Positions 15,856 through 24,530 of a stretch of 41,187 nucleotides of DNA are shown in pieces. Location: contig NZ_JAPFDR010000025.1 of NCBI RefSeq assembly GCF_026168755.1, forward strand, positions 1 to 41,187, in the 5' to 3' direction. The notes beneath the pieces were generated by a model. The model did not search any database. It was not told the DNA's origin and was given only the letters and a program-made list of their open reading frames with translations. Each line of letters opens with the position of its first letter. Positions within the stretch are counted from its first letter, which is position 1. Origin of the DNA: Clostridium sp. GTDB lineage: Bacteria > Bacillota > Clostridia > Clostridiales > Clostridiaceae. Made by a program: the position numbers and the translations under genes.

Positions 15856-17376
15856 ATGAGTGAACCAAATGGAAAAAGAAAAAAAAATTCTAGAAAGAAA
15901 AGATGGTCAACTAAAAAGAAGGTTATAGTATCGACAGTTATTGTTTTTGCTTTATTAATATGTACTATTGTAACTGGATATATGGTTATTAGAAGCAAAA
16001 TATATTCGGGATTAACTCCCTCAGAAACAATATCAGATACTGAATATAAAGAAATTGAAGGAATAACTAATGTTCTATTAATAGGAACGGATGCAAGAAC
16101 ATTAGATGAAGCATCGAGAGCAGATTCTATTATTATTGCTACATTAGACAATAATAATAAACAAATAAGATTAACTTCATTATTTAGAGATACACTAGTT
16201 AATATTCCAGGTCATGGAGAAGGAAAATTAAATGCAGCATTAGCATATGGGGGAATAGAGCTTTTAATTGAAACTATAAAAGAAACTTATGGAATTAGCC
16301 TTGACAAATATGTAATTATTAATTTCTGGGGATTTGAAGCAATTATTGATCAAATGGATGGATTAGAATTAAATGTAGAAGAGTATATGTTAGAGGAGTT
16401 AAATAAGTATATTGGTGAATCTACAGGTGGAAATGACTGTCCAGTTAAAGAAGCAGGATTACAAGTTTTAAATGGGAAACAAGCTTTATCTTATGCAAGA
16501 ATAAGAAAAGGTGTTGGAGATGAATATGCAAGAACTGATAGACAAAGGGAGGTTTTAATAAAGGTAGCAGAAAAATTAAAAGAAACTAAGCCAAGTAAAT
16601 ATTTAGGGATAATGAACAGTATGTTAGATCATATAAAAACTAATATTGAGCCAATACAAGCTTTAAATATGGCATATACTATATATAAATTCCCAAGTTT
16701 GGATGTTCAACAACTTCAAATACCAATTCCAGAGTTAACTGATGGAGGATTATATAAAAACTTAGGATGGGTGTTCTTAATGGACGTAGAGCAAAATGCT
16801 AAATTTTTAGATGAATTTATATTTGAGGGAAAAGTTCCAAACCCTGATGAATATGATTATAATTCATTGAAAGAAGCAATATCTAATTATAAGACAGATT
16901 CAGAAGATTATAGTAATAAACATAATATTGATCCAGAAGATTATATAGATAATAGTGAAGATATAGTTACTCCACCATCTAAAAATGATAGTAGTGATGA
17001 TAATAAGGATGAAAGTACAGGAGGAAGCACAGATCAAAATACTGGAGGAAGCACAGATCAAAATACTGGAGGAAGTACAGATCAAAATACCGGAGGAAGT
17101 ACAGATGAAAATGCTGGAGGAAGTACAGATGAAAATACCGGAGGAAGTACAGATGAAAATACCGGAGGAAGCACAGATGAAAATACCGGAGGAAGCACAG
17201 ATGAAAATACCGGAGGAAGTACAGATGGAAATACAGATGGAAATACCGGGGGAAATACAGATGGAAATACCGGGGGAAATACAGATGGAAATACTGGAGA
17301 AAAGCCAGGTGGAAATACCGGAGAAAACACTGATAATGGAAATACAGGAGCACAAAATACAACACCTAATAACTAA
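15856..17376 (+). CDS. LytR-CpsA-Psr (LCP) family cell-wall protein with repetitive tail
   Basis: Membrane-anchored extracellular phosphotransferase that attaches polymers (teichoic acid or capsule type) to peptidoglycan. 506 residues: basic cytoplasmic start, one membrane helix (about 23-46), LCP domain (about 73-240) with NVLLIGTDAR, ADSIIIATLD, TSLFRDTLVNIPG, KLNAALAYGG and YARIRKG...RTDRQREVL, the known substrate-contact blocks. A region of about 120 residues follows, then a tail rich in Gly, Ser, Thr, Asp and Asn from about residue 385, mostly 8-residue units GGSTD(Q/E)NT. The tail is probably a disordered wall-spanning stalk. The low-complexity tail is unusual for the family. Confidence 0.9.
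   Translation: MSEPNGKRKKNSRKKRWSTKKKVIVSTVIVFALLICTIVTGYMVIRSKIYSGLTPSETISDTEYKEIEGITNVLLIGTDARTLDEASRADSIIIATLDNNNKQIRLTSLFRDTLVNIPGHGEGKLNAALAYGGIELLIETIKETYGISLDKYVIINFWGFEAIIDQMDGLELNVEEYMLEELNKYIGESTGGNDCPVKEAGLQVLNGKQALSYARIRKGVGDEYARTDRQREVLIKVAEKLKETKPSKYLGIMNSMLDHIKTNIEPIQALNMAYTIYKFPSLDVQQLQIPIPELTDGGLYKNLGWVFLMDVEQNAKFLDEFIFEGKVPNPDEYDYNSLKEAISNYKTDSEDYSNKHNIDPEDYIDNSEDIVTPPSKNDSSDDNKDESTGGSTDQNTGGSTDQNTGGSTDQNTGGSTDENAGGSTDENTGGSTDENTGGSTDENTGGSTDENTGGSTDGNTDGNTGGNTDGNTGGNTDGNTGEKPGGNTGENTDNGNTGAQNTTPNN
17020..17283 (+). repeat. 24-base in-frame tandem repeat in the LCP gene
   Basis: Nine 24-base units from 17020 to 17235 encode GGSTDQNT, GGSTDENT or close variants. Two further 24-base units at 17236-17283 encode DGNTGGNT. 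Neighbouring units are nearly identical (AGC/AGT and ACT/ACC codon swaps), so copy number may vary between strains. Confidence 0.93.
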
Positions 17377-17394
17377 AATTAATTGAATAAATAT

Positions 17395-17430
17395 AAAATA
17401 AAAGCGATGAACACATCGCTTTTATTTTAT
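17395..17430 (+). terminator. Terminator of the LCP gene
   Basis: AAAAGCGATG pairs with CATCGCTTTT around AACA; the flanking A and T runs extend the stem. Confidence 0.85.
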
Positions 17431-17509
17431 TAAATTATTATTAATATAATACTTTATATAACAATATGTGGTATAATAATCAAATAAACAACAGGGAGGA
17501 GATAAATTA

Positions 17510-18163
17510 ATGGGCTCGTTTAGAATGGAATTACTAGAAATTATTTTAAAAATACCAGCTATATTAATAGCTTTTACTGTTCAAGGCTATGCAAAAGCTT
17601 TAGTTGCAGATAAATTAGGAGATAAAACACCAAGGTTTCAAGGTAGATTAACTTTAAACCCATCAGCTCATGTTGATTTAATTGGCTTTATAATGATTTT
17701 GATAGCTGGATTCGGATGGACTAAACCATTAAATACTAATCCAAGTGCATATAGGAGAGGATATAAAGATGCAATAAAGGTTTCTGTTGCAGCACCATTA
17801 GCTAATTTATTAGTGGGCTTTGTAGGAACAATATTATATGTAGCTATATATAAATTTTCACCTAATATTTTATCAGATGATACAATATTTTTTATATTAA
17901 TTAGTATGGTAAGGTATATTGCAGTAATAAATGTAAGTTTATTTGTATTTAATTTACTACCTCTACCAGGATTAGCCGGGTTTGATATATTTAGAGATTT
18001 ATGGCCCAAAAAATTTTACAAGGTGTCAGATAAGATATATCAATATCAATTTTTAATACTTATTGCAATTATATTTATTGGTGGAACTATTTTATCAATA
18101 CCAGTTAGCCTTATTTTAAATGGATTTATGGTTTTTGCAAGATTAATATTTGGAATTTTTTAA
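17510..18163 (+). CDS. Site-2 protease (M50) homologue lacking the zinc motif
   Basis: Polytopic membrane protein of 217 residues that aligns along its length with small bacterial site-2 proteases: GRLTLNPSAHVDLIG (46-60), GFGWTKPLNTNP (68-79), a VAAPLANLL block, and NLLPLPGLAGFD (148-159). In active relatives the first helix carries HExxH; here the same place reads Q25-G26-Y-A-K29. The conserved Asp of the LDG motif is Ala156. With all three metal ligands and the catalytic Glu gone through several base changes each, it should not be a protease. The reading frame is intact with a good SD (GGGAGGAG). Role unknown; scaffold or membrane regulator possible. Confidence 0.85.
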   Translation: MGSFRMELLEIILKIPAILIAFTVQGYAKALVADKLGDKTPRFQGRLTLNPSAHVDLIGFIMILIAGFGWTKPLNTNPSAYRRGYKDAIKVSVAAPLANLLVGFVGTILYVAIYKFSPNILSDDTIFFILISMVRYIAVINVSLFVFNLLPLPGLAGFDIFRDLWPKKFYKVSDKIYQYQFLILIAIIFIGGTILSIPVSLILNGFMVFARLIFGIF

Positions 18164-18192
18164 AAGGTGGCAATTAATTTTGCCACCTTTAC
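18163..18192 (+). terminator. Hairpin after the M50-like gene
   Basis: AAAGGTGGCA at 18163-18172 pairs perfectly with TGCCACCTTT at 18181-18190. The T run is short, so termination may be partial. Confidence 0.65.
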
Positions 18193-18320
18193 TTATCTGA
18201 TTGAGTTATTATATACTCCTTCTAGGGATAAAACCTTTAAATCTAAATTAAGATTTAATTGTTTTTCAAAGATGCGTTTTTTATTATTAAGGCAAAATAT
18301 AAAAAATAGAGGAATAAATA

Positions 18321-20012
18321 ATGAATTACAAAAATGAAATTGCTGAAGTTATTAAAAATAATGTTGATATAGAGTTGGAAGCAATAGAAAAATTAATAGA
18401 AATTCCACCACAGCCAGAGATGGGGGATTATGCATTTCCATGTTTTCAATTAGCTAAAATCCTTAGAAGAGATCCTAATATAATTGCTAGGGAACTAAAG
18501 AGTAAGTTAAATCAAGATAACTTTGAAAAGGTAGAAAGTTTAGGAGCATATGTAAATTTCTTTATTGATAAAAGTGAGTTTATAAAAAGCACTTTAGAAA
18601 AAATATTATCAGAAGGGGATGATTATGGGAGCTCTAATATTGGAGAAGGTAAGACTATATGTATTCAATATTCATCACCTAATATAGGAAAACAATTTCA
18701 ATCAGGAGATTTATTTAGTACTTTAATAGGCAACTCTCTTTATAAGTTATTTGAAAAGGAAGGATATAAAGTTGAAAGGTTAAATTATTTAGGAGATTGG
18801 GGAAGTAAATTTGGTAAATTAATATCTGCATATAAAAGATGGGGAAATGAAGAAGCCTTAGAAAATGATGTTATAGAAGAACTTTTAAGAATATATGTTA
18901 AGTTTCATGAAGAGGTACAGAAAGAGTTATCATTAGAGGAGGAAGGAAGACTATATTTTAAAAAGTTAAAGGATAAAGAGGATGAAGTAGAAGCTTTATG
19001 GAATAAGTTTAGAGATTTAAGCTTAAGAGAGTTTAAAAAGATTTATGATGTATTTAATATAAAATTTGACTCATATTTAGGAGAATCATTTTATGATGAT
19101 AAAATTGAAGATGTATTTAATGAGTTAAGAGAAAAGAAGTTATTATCTCAAAGTAATGGGGCACAAGTAGTAATGCTTAATAAATATAATATGCCTCCAT
19201 GTATTATTTTAAAAGATGATGAAAAAACAGGATATGTAGCTAGGGATTTAGCTGCTGCTATTGATAGGAAAAAAAACTATAATTTCTATAAATGTATATA
19301 TGTTGCTGAAGCTCCTAAGACATTATATTTTAAACAAATATTTAAAGTTTTAGAGTTATTAGAGTATAAATGGGCAAAGGATTGTATACATGTTGGGTTT
19401 GGATTAGTCAAATTTAAGGATAGAAGAAATTTTACAAGAAAAGGTGAAGTTGTAATTTTAGAAGATTTAATAAATAAATCTATAGATAATATTTTACAAA
19501 GAATAAATGAGAAGAATCCAAACTTAGAAAATAAAAAACAAATTGCAGAGAAGATAGCTGTAGGATTATTAATATTCACTTATTTAAAGAATTCAATAGA
19601 AAAAAATATAATATTTGATTTGAAGGAAACTCTTTCATTTGAAGGCGAAACTGATTTATATGTACAAAAGCTATATATTATAGCTAATGGGATATTAAAA
19701 AGCTCTGCAGACATTGATATAGCTCCCAATTTTAAAAAGTTAAATTCAAAAGAGGAGTTAGATTTAGTTAAAATCCTAGAAGGATTTCCTATTACAATTC
19801 ATAATTCTATAGAAAATTTAGAGCCGTCAATAATGACAAAATATATAATAGAAGTTGCTGATAAATTTAATAAGTTTAATAGTGTTCATTCACTGTTAAA
19901 TTTGGAAGATAAAGAATTGATGAAGGCAAGATTAGTTTTAGTTGAGGCTACTTGTCAAGTTATAAAAAATGCATTAGCTTTAATAGGAATTGAAGTAGTA
20001 GAAGAAACCTAG
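18321..20012 (+). CDS. Arginyl-tRNA synthetase homologue with degenerate HIGH and KMSKS motifs
   Basis: 563 residues, full length for ArgRS, with all domains: N-terminal Add-1-like domain (1-90; [19 protein letters not shown]), catalytic Rossmann domain ([40 protein letters not shown]) and DALR anticodon-binding domain at the end. The class I signature, HIGH or HVGH in clostridial ArgRS, is Q127-S-G-D130 here. The second signature, usually KLSTR or KMSTR, is R369-N-F-T-R. The conserved GPYVQY block is DLYVQK, and the His of the QALHF block is Tyr. Aminoacylation by the usual mechanism looks unlikely. The intact frame and good SD (GAGG) argue against a dead pseudogene. It is probably a paralogue with another role; a genuine argS should exist elsewhere. 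Confidence 0.85.
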   Translation: MNYKNEIAEVIKNNVDIELEAIEKLIEIPPQPEMGDYAFPCFQLAKILRRDPNIIARELKSKLNQDNFEKVESLGAYVNFFIDKSEFIKSTLEKILSEGDDYGSSNIGEGKTICIQYSSPNIGKQFQSGDLFSTLIGNSLYKLFEKEGYKVERLNYLGDWGSKFGKLISAYKRWGNEEALENDVIEELLRIYVKFHEEVQKELSLEEEGRLYFKKLKDKEDEVEALWNKFRDLSLREFKKIYDVFNIKFDSYLGESFYDDKIEDVFNELREKKLLSQSNGAQVVMLNKYNMPPCIILKDDEKTGYVARDLAAAIDRKKNYNFYKCIYVAEAPKTLYFKQIFKVLELLEYKWAKDCIHVGFGLVKFKDRRNFTRKGEVVILEDLINKSIDNILQRINEKNPNLENKKQIAEKIAVGLLIFTYLKNSIEKNIIFDLKETLSFEGETDLYVQKLYIIANGILKSSADIDIAPNFKKLNSKEELDLVKILEGFPITIHNSIENLEPSIMTKYIIEVADKFNKFNSVHSLLNLEDKELMKARLVLVEATCQVIKNALALIGIEVVEET

Positions 20013-20110
20013 TGTTTATATTAAATTTAGTTAAATATAAGGAAATATTAATATATAATTTACACTGTTTTTGATATAATAAGAGATAGTAAAAGAGAGG
20101 TGAAAAGTTA

Positions 20111-21211
20111 GTGTTTCTAAAGAATAATAAATATAACAGTTTAATAGTAGCTGTATTAATTACTATAGTAGTATCACTGCTAGCTTTCAAGCTGATAGAT
20201 AATATTGAAATATTTATTAATATAATTAAAAAATTTATCTCATTATCTATGTCCTTTGTTTATGGGATAGTAATTGCATATGTTTTAACTCCAGTTGTTA
20301 AATTATTTGATGAGAAAGCAAAATTAAAAAGAGGAGTATCTATAGCTTTAACTTATGCTATTTTAATTGGAGGAATAACTATTTGGGCATTGTATGGAAT
20401 ACCTGGACTCATAGAAAATGTAAAGGAAATAGGAAGAGATATACCTAATTACATAAACTCTATTGAAGATGTTGTTAATGGTGTTTTAGAGCAAGAGGAA
20501 TTTAGTAGTATTATAAACAATAATAGCGCTAAAATAAATGTTGATACATATATAGACAAAACTGGGAAAATGCTTATTAGTGCATTAGAAAGCTCGTTAG
20601 TTCAAGTAGTAAACTTATCATCAATAATTTTTAAGTTTATTATTGGATTATTAGTAGCTATATATATTCTTATAGATAAAGAAAGATTACTACGTGAATG
20701 TAAAAGAATGATGTATTTAACTTTAAAGAAAGAGAAAAGTGATAAATTAATTGAGTTTATTAAAATATATAATTCTATGATAGTAACATATATAGGTATA
20801 AAGGCAATTGATTCAATGATAATAGGGATATTAGCATTTATATTATTAAATATAGTAGGGTCTGAATACACAATATTATTATCTATATTAGTTGGTGTAA
20901 CTAATATGATACCTTATTTTGGGCCATTTGTAGGTGAAGTTATAGGGCTTTTAATAAATGTATTTGTATCACCTACAAAAGGGATTATTGTATTTTTAAC
21001 ATTATTCTTATTGCAGATGTTTGATGGTTGGTATTTAGATCCTAAGCTTATAGGAGATAAAGTTGGGGTTAGACCATTTTGGATTATTTATGCAGTTGTA
21101 ATAGGAGGGGGCTTCTTTGGTCCTATAGGAATGCTTTTAGCATCTCCAACAGCAGCAACAATTAAAATATACTATGGAAAACTTTTAGAGAAGAATAAGG
21201 TTATAATTTAA
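20111..21211 (+). CDS. AI-2E (UPF0118) family transporter
   Basis: Polytopic membrane protein of 366 residues with about eight helices and the conserved C-terminal block GVTNMIPYFGPFVGEVIG plus DGWYLDPKLIGDKVG. The family was named for autoinducer-2 export, but members also act as Na+/H+ antiporters and other exporters, so the substrate is open. GTG start preceded by AGAGAGGTG. About 100 bases after the ArgRS-like gene with no clear terminator between them, so co-transcription is possible. Confidence 0.88.
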   Translation: MFLKNNKYNSLIVAVLITIVVSLLAFKLIDNIEIFINIIKKFISLSMSFVYGIVIAYVLTPVVKLFDEKAKLKRGVSIALTYAILIGGITIWALYGIPGLIENVKEIGRDIPNYINSIEDVVNGVLEQEEFSSIINNNSAKINVDTYIDKTGKMLISALESSLVQVVNLSSIIFKFIIGLLVAIYILIDKERLLRECKRMMYLTLKKEKSDKLIEFIKIYNSMIVTYIGIKAIDSMIIGILAFILLNIVGSEYTILLSILVGVTNMIPYFGPFVGEVIGLLINVFVSPTKGIIVFLTLFLLQMFDGWYLDPKLIGDKVGVRPFWIIYAVVIGGGFFGPIGMLLASPTAATIKIYYGKLLEKNKVII

Positions 21212-21218
21212 TTATATA

Positions 21219-21256
21219 AAAAATAAGAACTGTACTAAACACAGTTCTTATTTTTT
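21219..21256. terminator. Bidirectional terminator between AI-2E and feo genes
   Basis: AATAAGAACTGT pairs with ACAGTTCTTATT, flanked by an A run and a T run. Its right arm overlaps the last codons of the minus-strand Cys-rich gene. Confidence 0.85.
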
Positions 21257-21379
21257 ATACTTCGAGCAGTGAGATGAACAACTTCCACAGTTACAATCAC
21301 CTTTTGAAGATTTTTTTATGTTTTTAAATAATATATATCCAGCAGCTATAACTAATAAAGCTGTAATAAAAATTTCCAA
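21248..21379 (-). CDS. FeoB-associated Cys-rich membrane protein (43 residues)
   Basis: A very small protein of the FeoB-associated Cys-rich type: one membrane helix (about 3-18), a short basic linker (KNIKKSSK), then a cysteine cluster CNCGSCSSHC (residues 29-38) and a lysine-rich end. It starts with TTG, with AAGGTG 6 bases before it. It lies 34 bases after feoB on the same strand, as in many Firmicute feo operons. The cysteines may bind iron or another metal in aid of FeoB; this is family-level inference. Confidence 0.85.
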   Translation of the reverse strand: MEIFITALLVIAAGYILFKNIKKSSKGDCNCGSCSSHCSKYKK

Positions 21380-21413
21380 ATAAATTCACCTTCTTTTAAG
21401 TAAAGATTGAAAT

Positions 21414-23171
21414 TTAAATAAATAACGAACCTATATTAAATACTAAGAATGCAACTAGCCAAGCTAAAATTAATTGGTAAGTTACAGAAAATAAAGTTAA
21501 TTTTGATCCGAATTCCTTTTTCATAGTACCAACAACAGTAATGCATGGTGTATAAAGCAAAACAAATACTAAAAATGATATTGCTGATAGTGTAGTAAAA
21601 TGAAGTGGTAGCATTAGCTGTAAATCACCTGCAAAGATTACGCTCATCGAAGAAACAACAGTTTCTTTAGCAATTAATCCTGTTAACAATGAAACTGATG
21701 CTTGCCAGTTACCAAACCCTAGAGGTTTAAATATTGGTGCAATAAAACCACCTACAGAAGATAATATACTATTGTTAACATCTGTCATACCAGAAAAATT
21801 AAAGTTTGATAAGAACCATAAAATTATACTCATTGCAAAAATTAATGTACCAGCTTTTACTAAAAATCCTTTAGTTTTTTCATATAATTGATTTAAAAGA
21901 TTTTTTAATGATGGCAATTTATATTCTGGCAATTCTATAAGTAAAGGTTCTTCTTCATTTTTAAATATTGTATGCTTAAAGATTATACCAAGTATAAATG
22001 CTAATAATATACCTAAGAAGTAAAGTGAAGCTACAACAAATCCGATACTATTAGGGAAAAATACAGCTGCAAATATACTATAAACAGGTAATCTAGCATT
22101 ACAACTCATTAAAGGAATCAATAAAGCAGTAAGTTTTCTATCTTTTTCACTTTCTAAAGTTCTTGCAGTCATAATTGCAGGAACAGAACATCCAAAGCCA
22201 ACAATCATAGGAATAAATGCTTTTCCTGATAGCCCCATTTTTCTCATGATTTTATCCATTATAAAAGCTACTCTCGCCATATATCCACTATCTTCTAAAA
22301 TAGTTATACAAGCAAAAAGTGATAATATTATAGGTAACAACACTAATATTCCGCCAACACCACCTATAATACCATCTATAATTAATGATTGGAACCAAGG
22401 GGAACTTTCTTGAATTAAGTTTTCAATTATAGGAACTAAAGAGTCATTTAATAATGAATCTAATAGGTCTGAAAGCGGTTGTCCTATCCAAGAGAAGGTT
22501 ACTTGGAATGTTAACGCCATAATTATAAAGAAAATAGGATAAGCAAGCCATGGATTTAGCATTATATTATCTAATTTTTCTTTTATAGTCCTTGTTGATT
22601 TATTATCTTTTTTAGTACATTGACTTAATAAGTTTTCTATGTAAGTATAAGTTTCTTTTTCACTTGAAAAATTATAATCATTATTATCTATTTTATTGGT
22701 ATGAAGATTTTTTAAAGCTTTTTTTACATCATCTATACCTTGCTCCTTAGATGCTTGTATAGGAACAACAGTTACATTTAAAAGTTTCTCTAATTTTTTA
22801 TAATCGATATCTATACCTTTTTTTTCAGCTACATCTATCATATTAACAGCTAAAATAATAGGTTTTTTAAATTGCTTCAGTTGCATAGTTAAGTATAAGT
22901 TTCTATCAATATTAGAAGCATCGATAATATTTAATATTAAATCTACTTGTCCATTTTCTAAAAACTCTTTTGATATTTTTTCTTCATTTGAAAAAGTATC
23001 CATAGCATATATACCAGGTAAATCTACTATTTTAAAATCATCAAAAAAGCCTTCTTTTTTATCTACAGTTACACCTGCCCAATTACCAACCCTTTGATTA
23101 GAGCCAGTTAAGCTATTAAAAAGTGTAGTTTTTCCAACGTTGGGATTACCAAGCAAAGCTACATTTTTCAT
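21414..23171 (-). CDS. feoB: Ferrous iron transporter FeoB
   Basis: GTP-dependent Fe2+ uptake protein of 585 residues. N-terminal G domain: G1 GNPNVGKTT (about 7-15), G2 threonine in GVTVDKKEG, G3 DLPGIY, G4 NMID. The membrane part holds two Gate-type repeats with GFGCSVPAIMTARTL, CNARLPVYSIF and TGLIAKETVVSS, which are conserved FeoB pore blocks. It is shorter than the 700-plus residue forms, mainly in linker regions, but has no missing core motif. Between feoA (32 bases away) and the small Cys-rich gene, one Fur-controlled operon. Confidence 0.95.
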   Translation of the reverse strand: MKNVALLGNPNVGKTTLFNSLTGSNQRVGNWAGVTVDKKEGFFDDFKIVDLPGIYAMDTFSNEEKISKEFLENGQVDLILNIIDASNIDRNLYLTMQLKQFKKPIILAVNMIDVAEKKGIDIDYKKLEKLLNVTVVPIQASKEQGIDDVKKALKNLHTNKIDNNDYNFSSEKETYTYIENLLSQCTKKDNKSTRTIKEKLDNIMLNPWLAYPIFFIIMALTFQVTFSWIGQPLSDLLDSLLNDSLVPIIENLIQESSPWFQSLIIDGIIGGVGGILVLLPIILSLFACITILEDSGYMARVAFIMDKIMRKMGLSGKAFIPMIVGFGCSVPAIMTARTLESEKDRKLTALLIPLMSCNARLPVYSIFAAVFFPNSIGFVVASLYFLGILLAFILGIIFKHTIFKNEEEPLLIELPEYKLPSLKNLLNQLYEKTKGFLVKAGTLIFAMSIILWFLSNFNFSGMTDVNNSILSSVGGFIAPIFKPLGFGNWQASVSLLTGLIAKETVVSSMSVIFAGDLQLMLPLHFTTLSAISFLVFVLLYTPCITVVGTMKKEFGSKLTLFSVTYQLILAWLVAFLVFNIGSLFI

Positions 23172-23203
23172 TTCGTCATCCCCTTATTTTTATCTTTTTG
23201 TAA

Positions 23204-23425
23204 TTAATCTATTAGAATAATATTTTTAGCATCCTTTTTACGTATAGCTAAATCAAAACCTCTTAAGTTTACTACTAAAGGATCACCTAAAGGAGCAACC
23301 CTTTTTAATTCTATTTCAGTTCCCTGAATAAGACCTAAAGCATAAAGTCTTTTAGTAAGTTTATTATTTCCTTTTATTTCATGTATTTTAGCTTTTTCGC
23401 CAAGCCTTAAATCACAAAGGCACAT
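23204..23425 (-). CDS. feoA: Ferrous iron transport accessory protein FeoA
   Basis: SH3-like domain protein of 73 residues, typical FeoA length, cytoplasmic partner of FeoB. Conserved pattern: LTKRLYALGLIQGTEIELKRVAPLGDPLVVNLRGFDLAIRKKDA (about 23-66), matching the family RL..LG...G..V.....AP.GDP........LR core. GAGGTGA precedes the ATG. First gene of the feo operon. Confidence 0.93.
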   Translation of the reverse strand: MCLCDLRLGEKAKIHEIKGNNKLTKRLYALGLIQGTEIELKRVAPLGDPLVVNLRGFDLAIRKKDAKNIILID

Positions 23426-23441
23426 TTATATCACCTCAAAT

Positions 23442-23456
23442 TGAAAATCATTATCA
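23442..23456 (-). promoter_or_regulatory. Fur box upstream of feoA
   Basis: TGAAAATCATTATCA matches the 7-1-7 Fur consensus TGATAATNATTATCA at 14 of 15 positions. It lies between the promoter and the feoA SD, where a bound Fur-Fe2+ repressor would block transcription. Confidence 0.85.
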
Positions 23457-23474
23457 AAAAAATCTTACAAATAT

Positions 23475-23503
23475 ATGATAGCAAGAAAAGAAGGCTTGGT
23501 CAA
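23475..23503 (-). promoter_or_regulatory. Promoter of the feo operon
   Basis: On the minus strand: TTGACC at 23503-23498, a 17-base spacer and TATCAT at 23480-23475. The start site would be near 23468, just upstream of the Fur box. Confidence 0.7.
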
Positions 23504-23657
23504 TATAAACAACATATTTAAAAACAAATTTACTATATGTTTGAAAAAAGTAAGAAGTATAAATGGTATTCACTGTATTAATAACATGGTATAATAAAAA
23601 GATATAGATATACAAATTATAAAACAGGAGATAAATAATGTAAGAAAGAGTGATAAT

Positions 23658-24449
23658 GTGATTATTCGAGAAAATTTTGTTGATGTAGAGGAATATAATA
23701 TTGAAAAGATGTTAGAAGGGAAGGAGGTGCAGTGTAAACCAGAGGACATTATATATTTTGATTTAGAACATTATGTTTATAAGAAACCAAAATGTATAGG
23801 TGTATTTGGAGCATGTATATATAATAAAGATGATAAAAAAATACATGTAACTCAATATATGATAGAAAATAAGAGTGAAGTAGTTGAAATACTAATACTT
23901 GCAAAAAAATATTTTACTAAAATGAAGAAGGTGGGAAAGAAAGTCATAGTTACTTTTTCAGGAAATAATGATTTTACTGTTATAAAATACTTATTTAATA
24001 AATATAATATTTATTTTGATTTTGATAAAGAGTTTAAATCTTTAGATATACAAAAAGAATATGAAAGAAATATGAATACATCTATAGGACTTAAAAATTT
24101 AGAAAAGGTTTTTAATATATATAGAGAAGGAGATGTTATTAGTGGTTCTAATTTAGCTAAAACATTTCATAAGGTATTAAAAGATAAAGAATACATCGAA
24201 AGAATGCCAAAAGAAAAAATAGAGACAATATTATTATATAATGAGCAAGATGTAGTAAATTTATATAAGATTTTTATTACTTGGAAAGACTATATAAAAA
24301 GTAAAGATGAAGAAACAAAAATTAATATAGATAAAGAAGATATAGAGGTTGATAAGGAAGAAATTAATTCCAATGAGATTATAGAAGAGGATAAAGAAGA
24401 AATAGAAGAAACTAAAATTGAAAAAAATCAGGATTGTATTGTAGATTAA
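23658..24449 (+). CDS. RNase H-fold exonuclease-like protein (YprB type)
   Basis: 263 residues. The N-terminal part (about 25-215) has the RNase_H_2/YprB exonuclease pattern: YFDLEHY with Asp and Glu (about 34-36), FSGNNDFTVIKYL with a central Asp, and LLYNEQDVVNLYKIF with the final Asp, so the acidic active site looks complete. The last 45 residues are a Glu/Lys/Ile-rich low-complexity tail, probably disordered. GTG start with only a weak SD; a stronger AGGAG 20 bases upstream serves an ATG followed at once by TAA (see findings). An extended -10 TGGTATAAT lies at 23587-23595. Substrate unknown. Confidence 0.72.
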   Translation: MIIRENFVDVEEYNIEKMLEGKEVQCKPEDIIYFDLEHYVYKKPKCIGVFGACIYNKDDKKIHVTQYMIENKSEVVEILILAKKYFTKMKKVGKKVIVTFSGNNDFTVIKYLFNKYNIYFDFDKEFKSLDIQKEYERNMNTSIGLKNLEKVFNIYREGDVISGSNLAKTFHKVLKDKEYIERMPKEKIETILLYNEQDVVNLYKIFITWKDYIKSKDEETKINIDKEDIEVDKEEINSNEIIEEDKEEIEETKIEKNQDCIVD

Positions 24450-24478
24450 GTTTATATTATTTTAAGGATAATATCCTT

Positions 24479-24526
24479 AAATGATAGATGCTCCTAATTA
24501 TTTAGGAGCATCTATCATTTATAGGA
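24479..24526. terminator. Strong bidirectional terminator
   Basis: A near-perfect 19-base stem (AAATGATAGATGCTCCTAA with its complement) around a 4-base loop lies between the convergent nuclease and metallo-hydrolase genes. A T run follows shortly after on the plus strand. Confidence 0.85.
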
Positions 24527-24530
24527 TTTT

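Noticed and set aside
16900..17386. Several long open frames on both strands over the LCP tail
   Set aside because: They are by-products of the 24-base tandem repeat, which keeps all frames open; the translations are periodic low-complexity runs without SD sites.
18321..20012. Annotation as a standard argS
   Set aside because: Both class I signature motifs and further conserved catalytic blocks are altered, so a working arginyl-tRNA synthetase is not supported.
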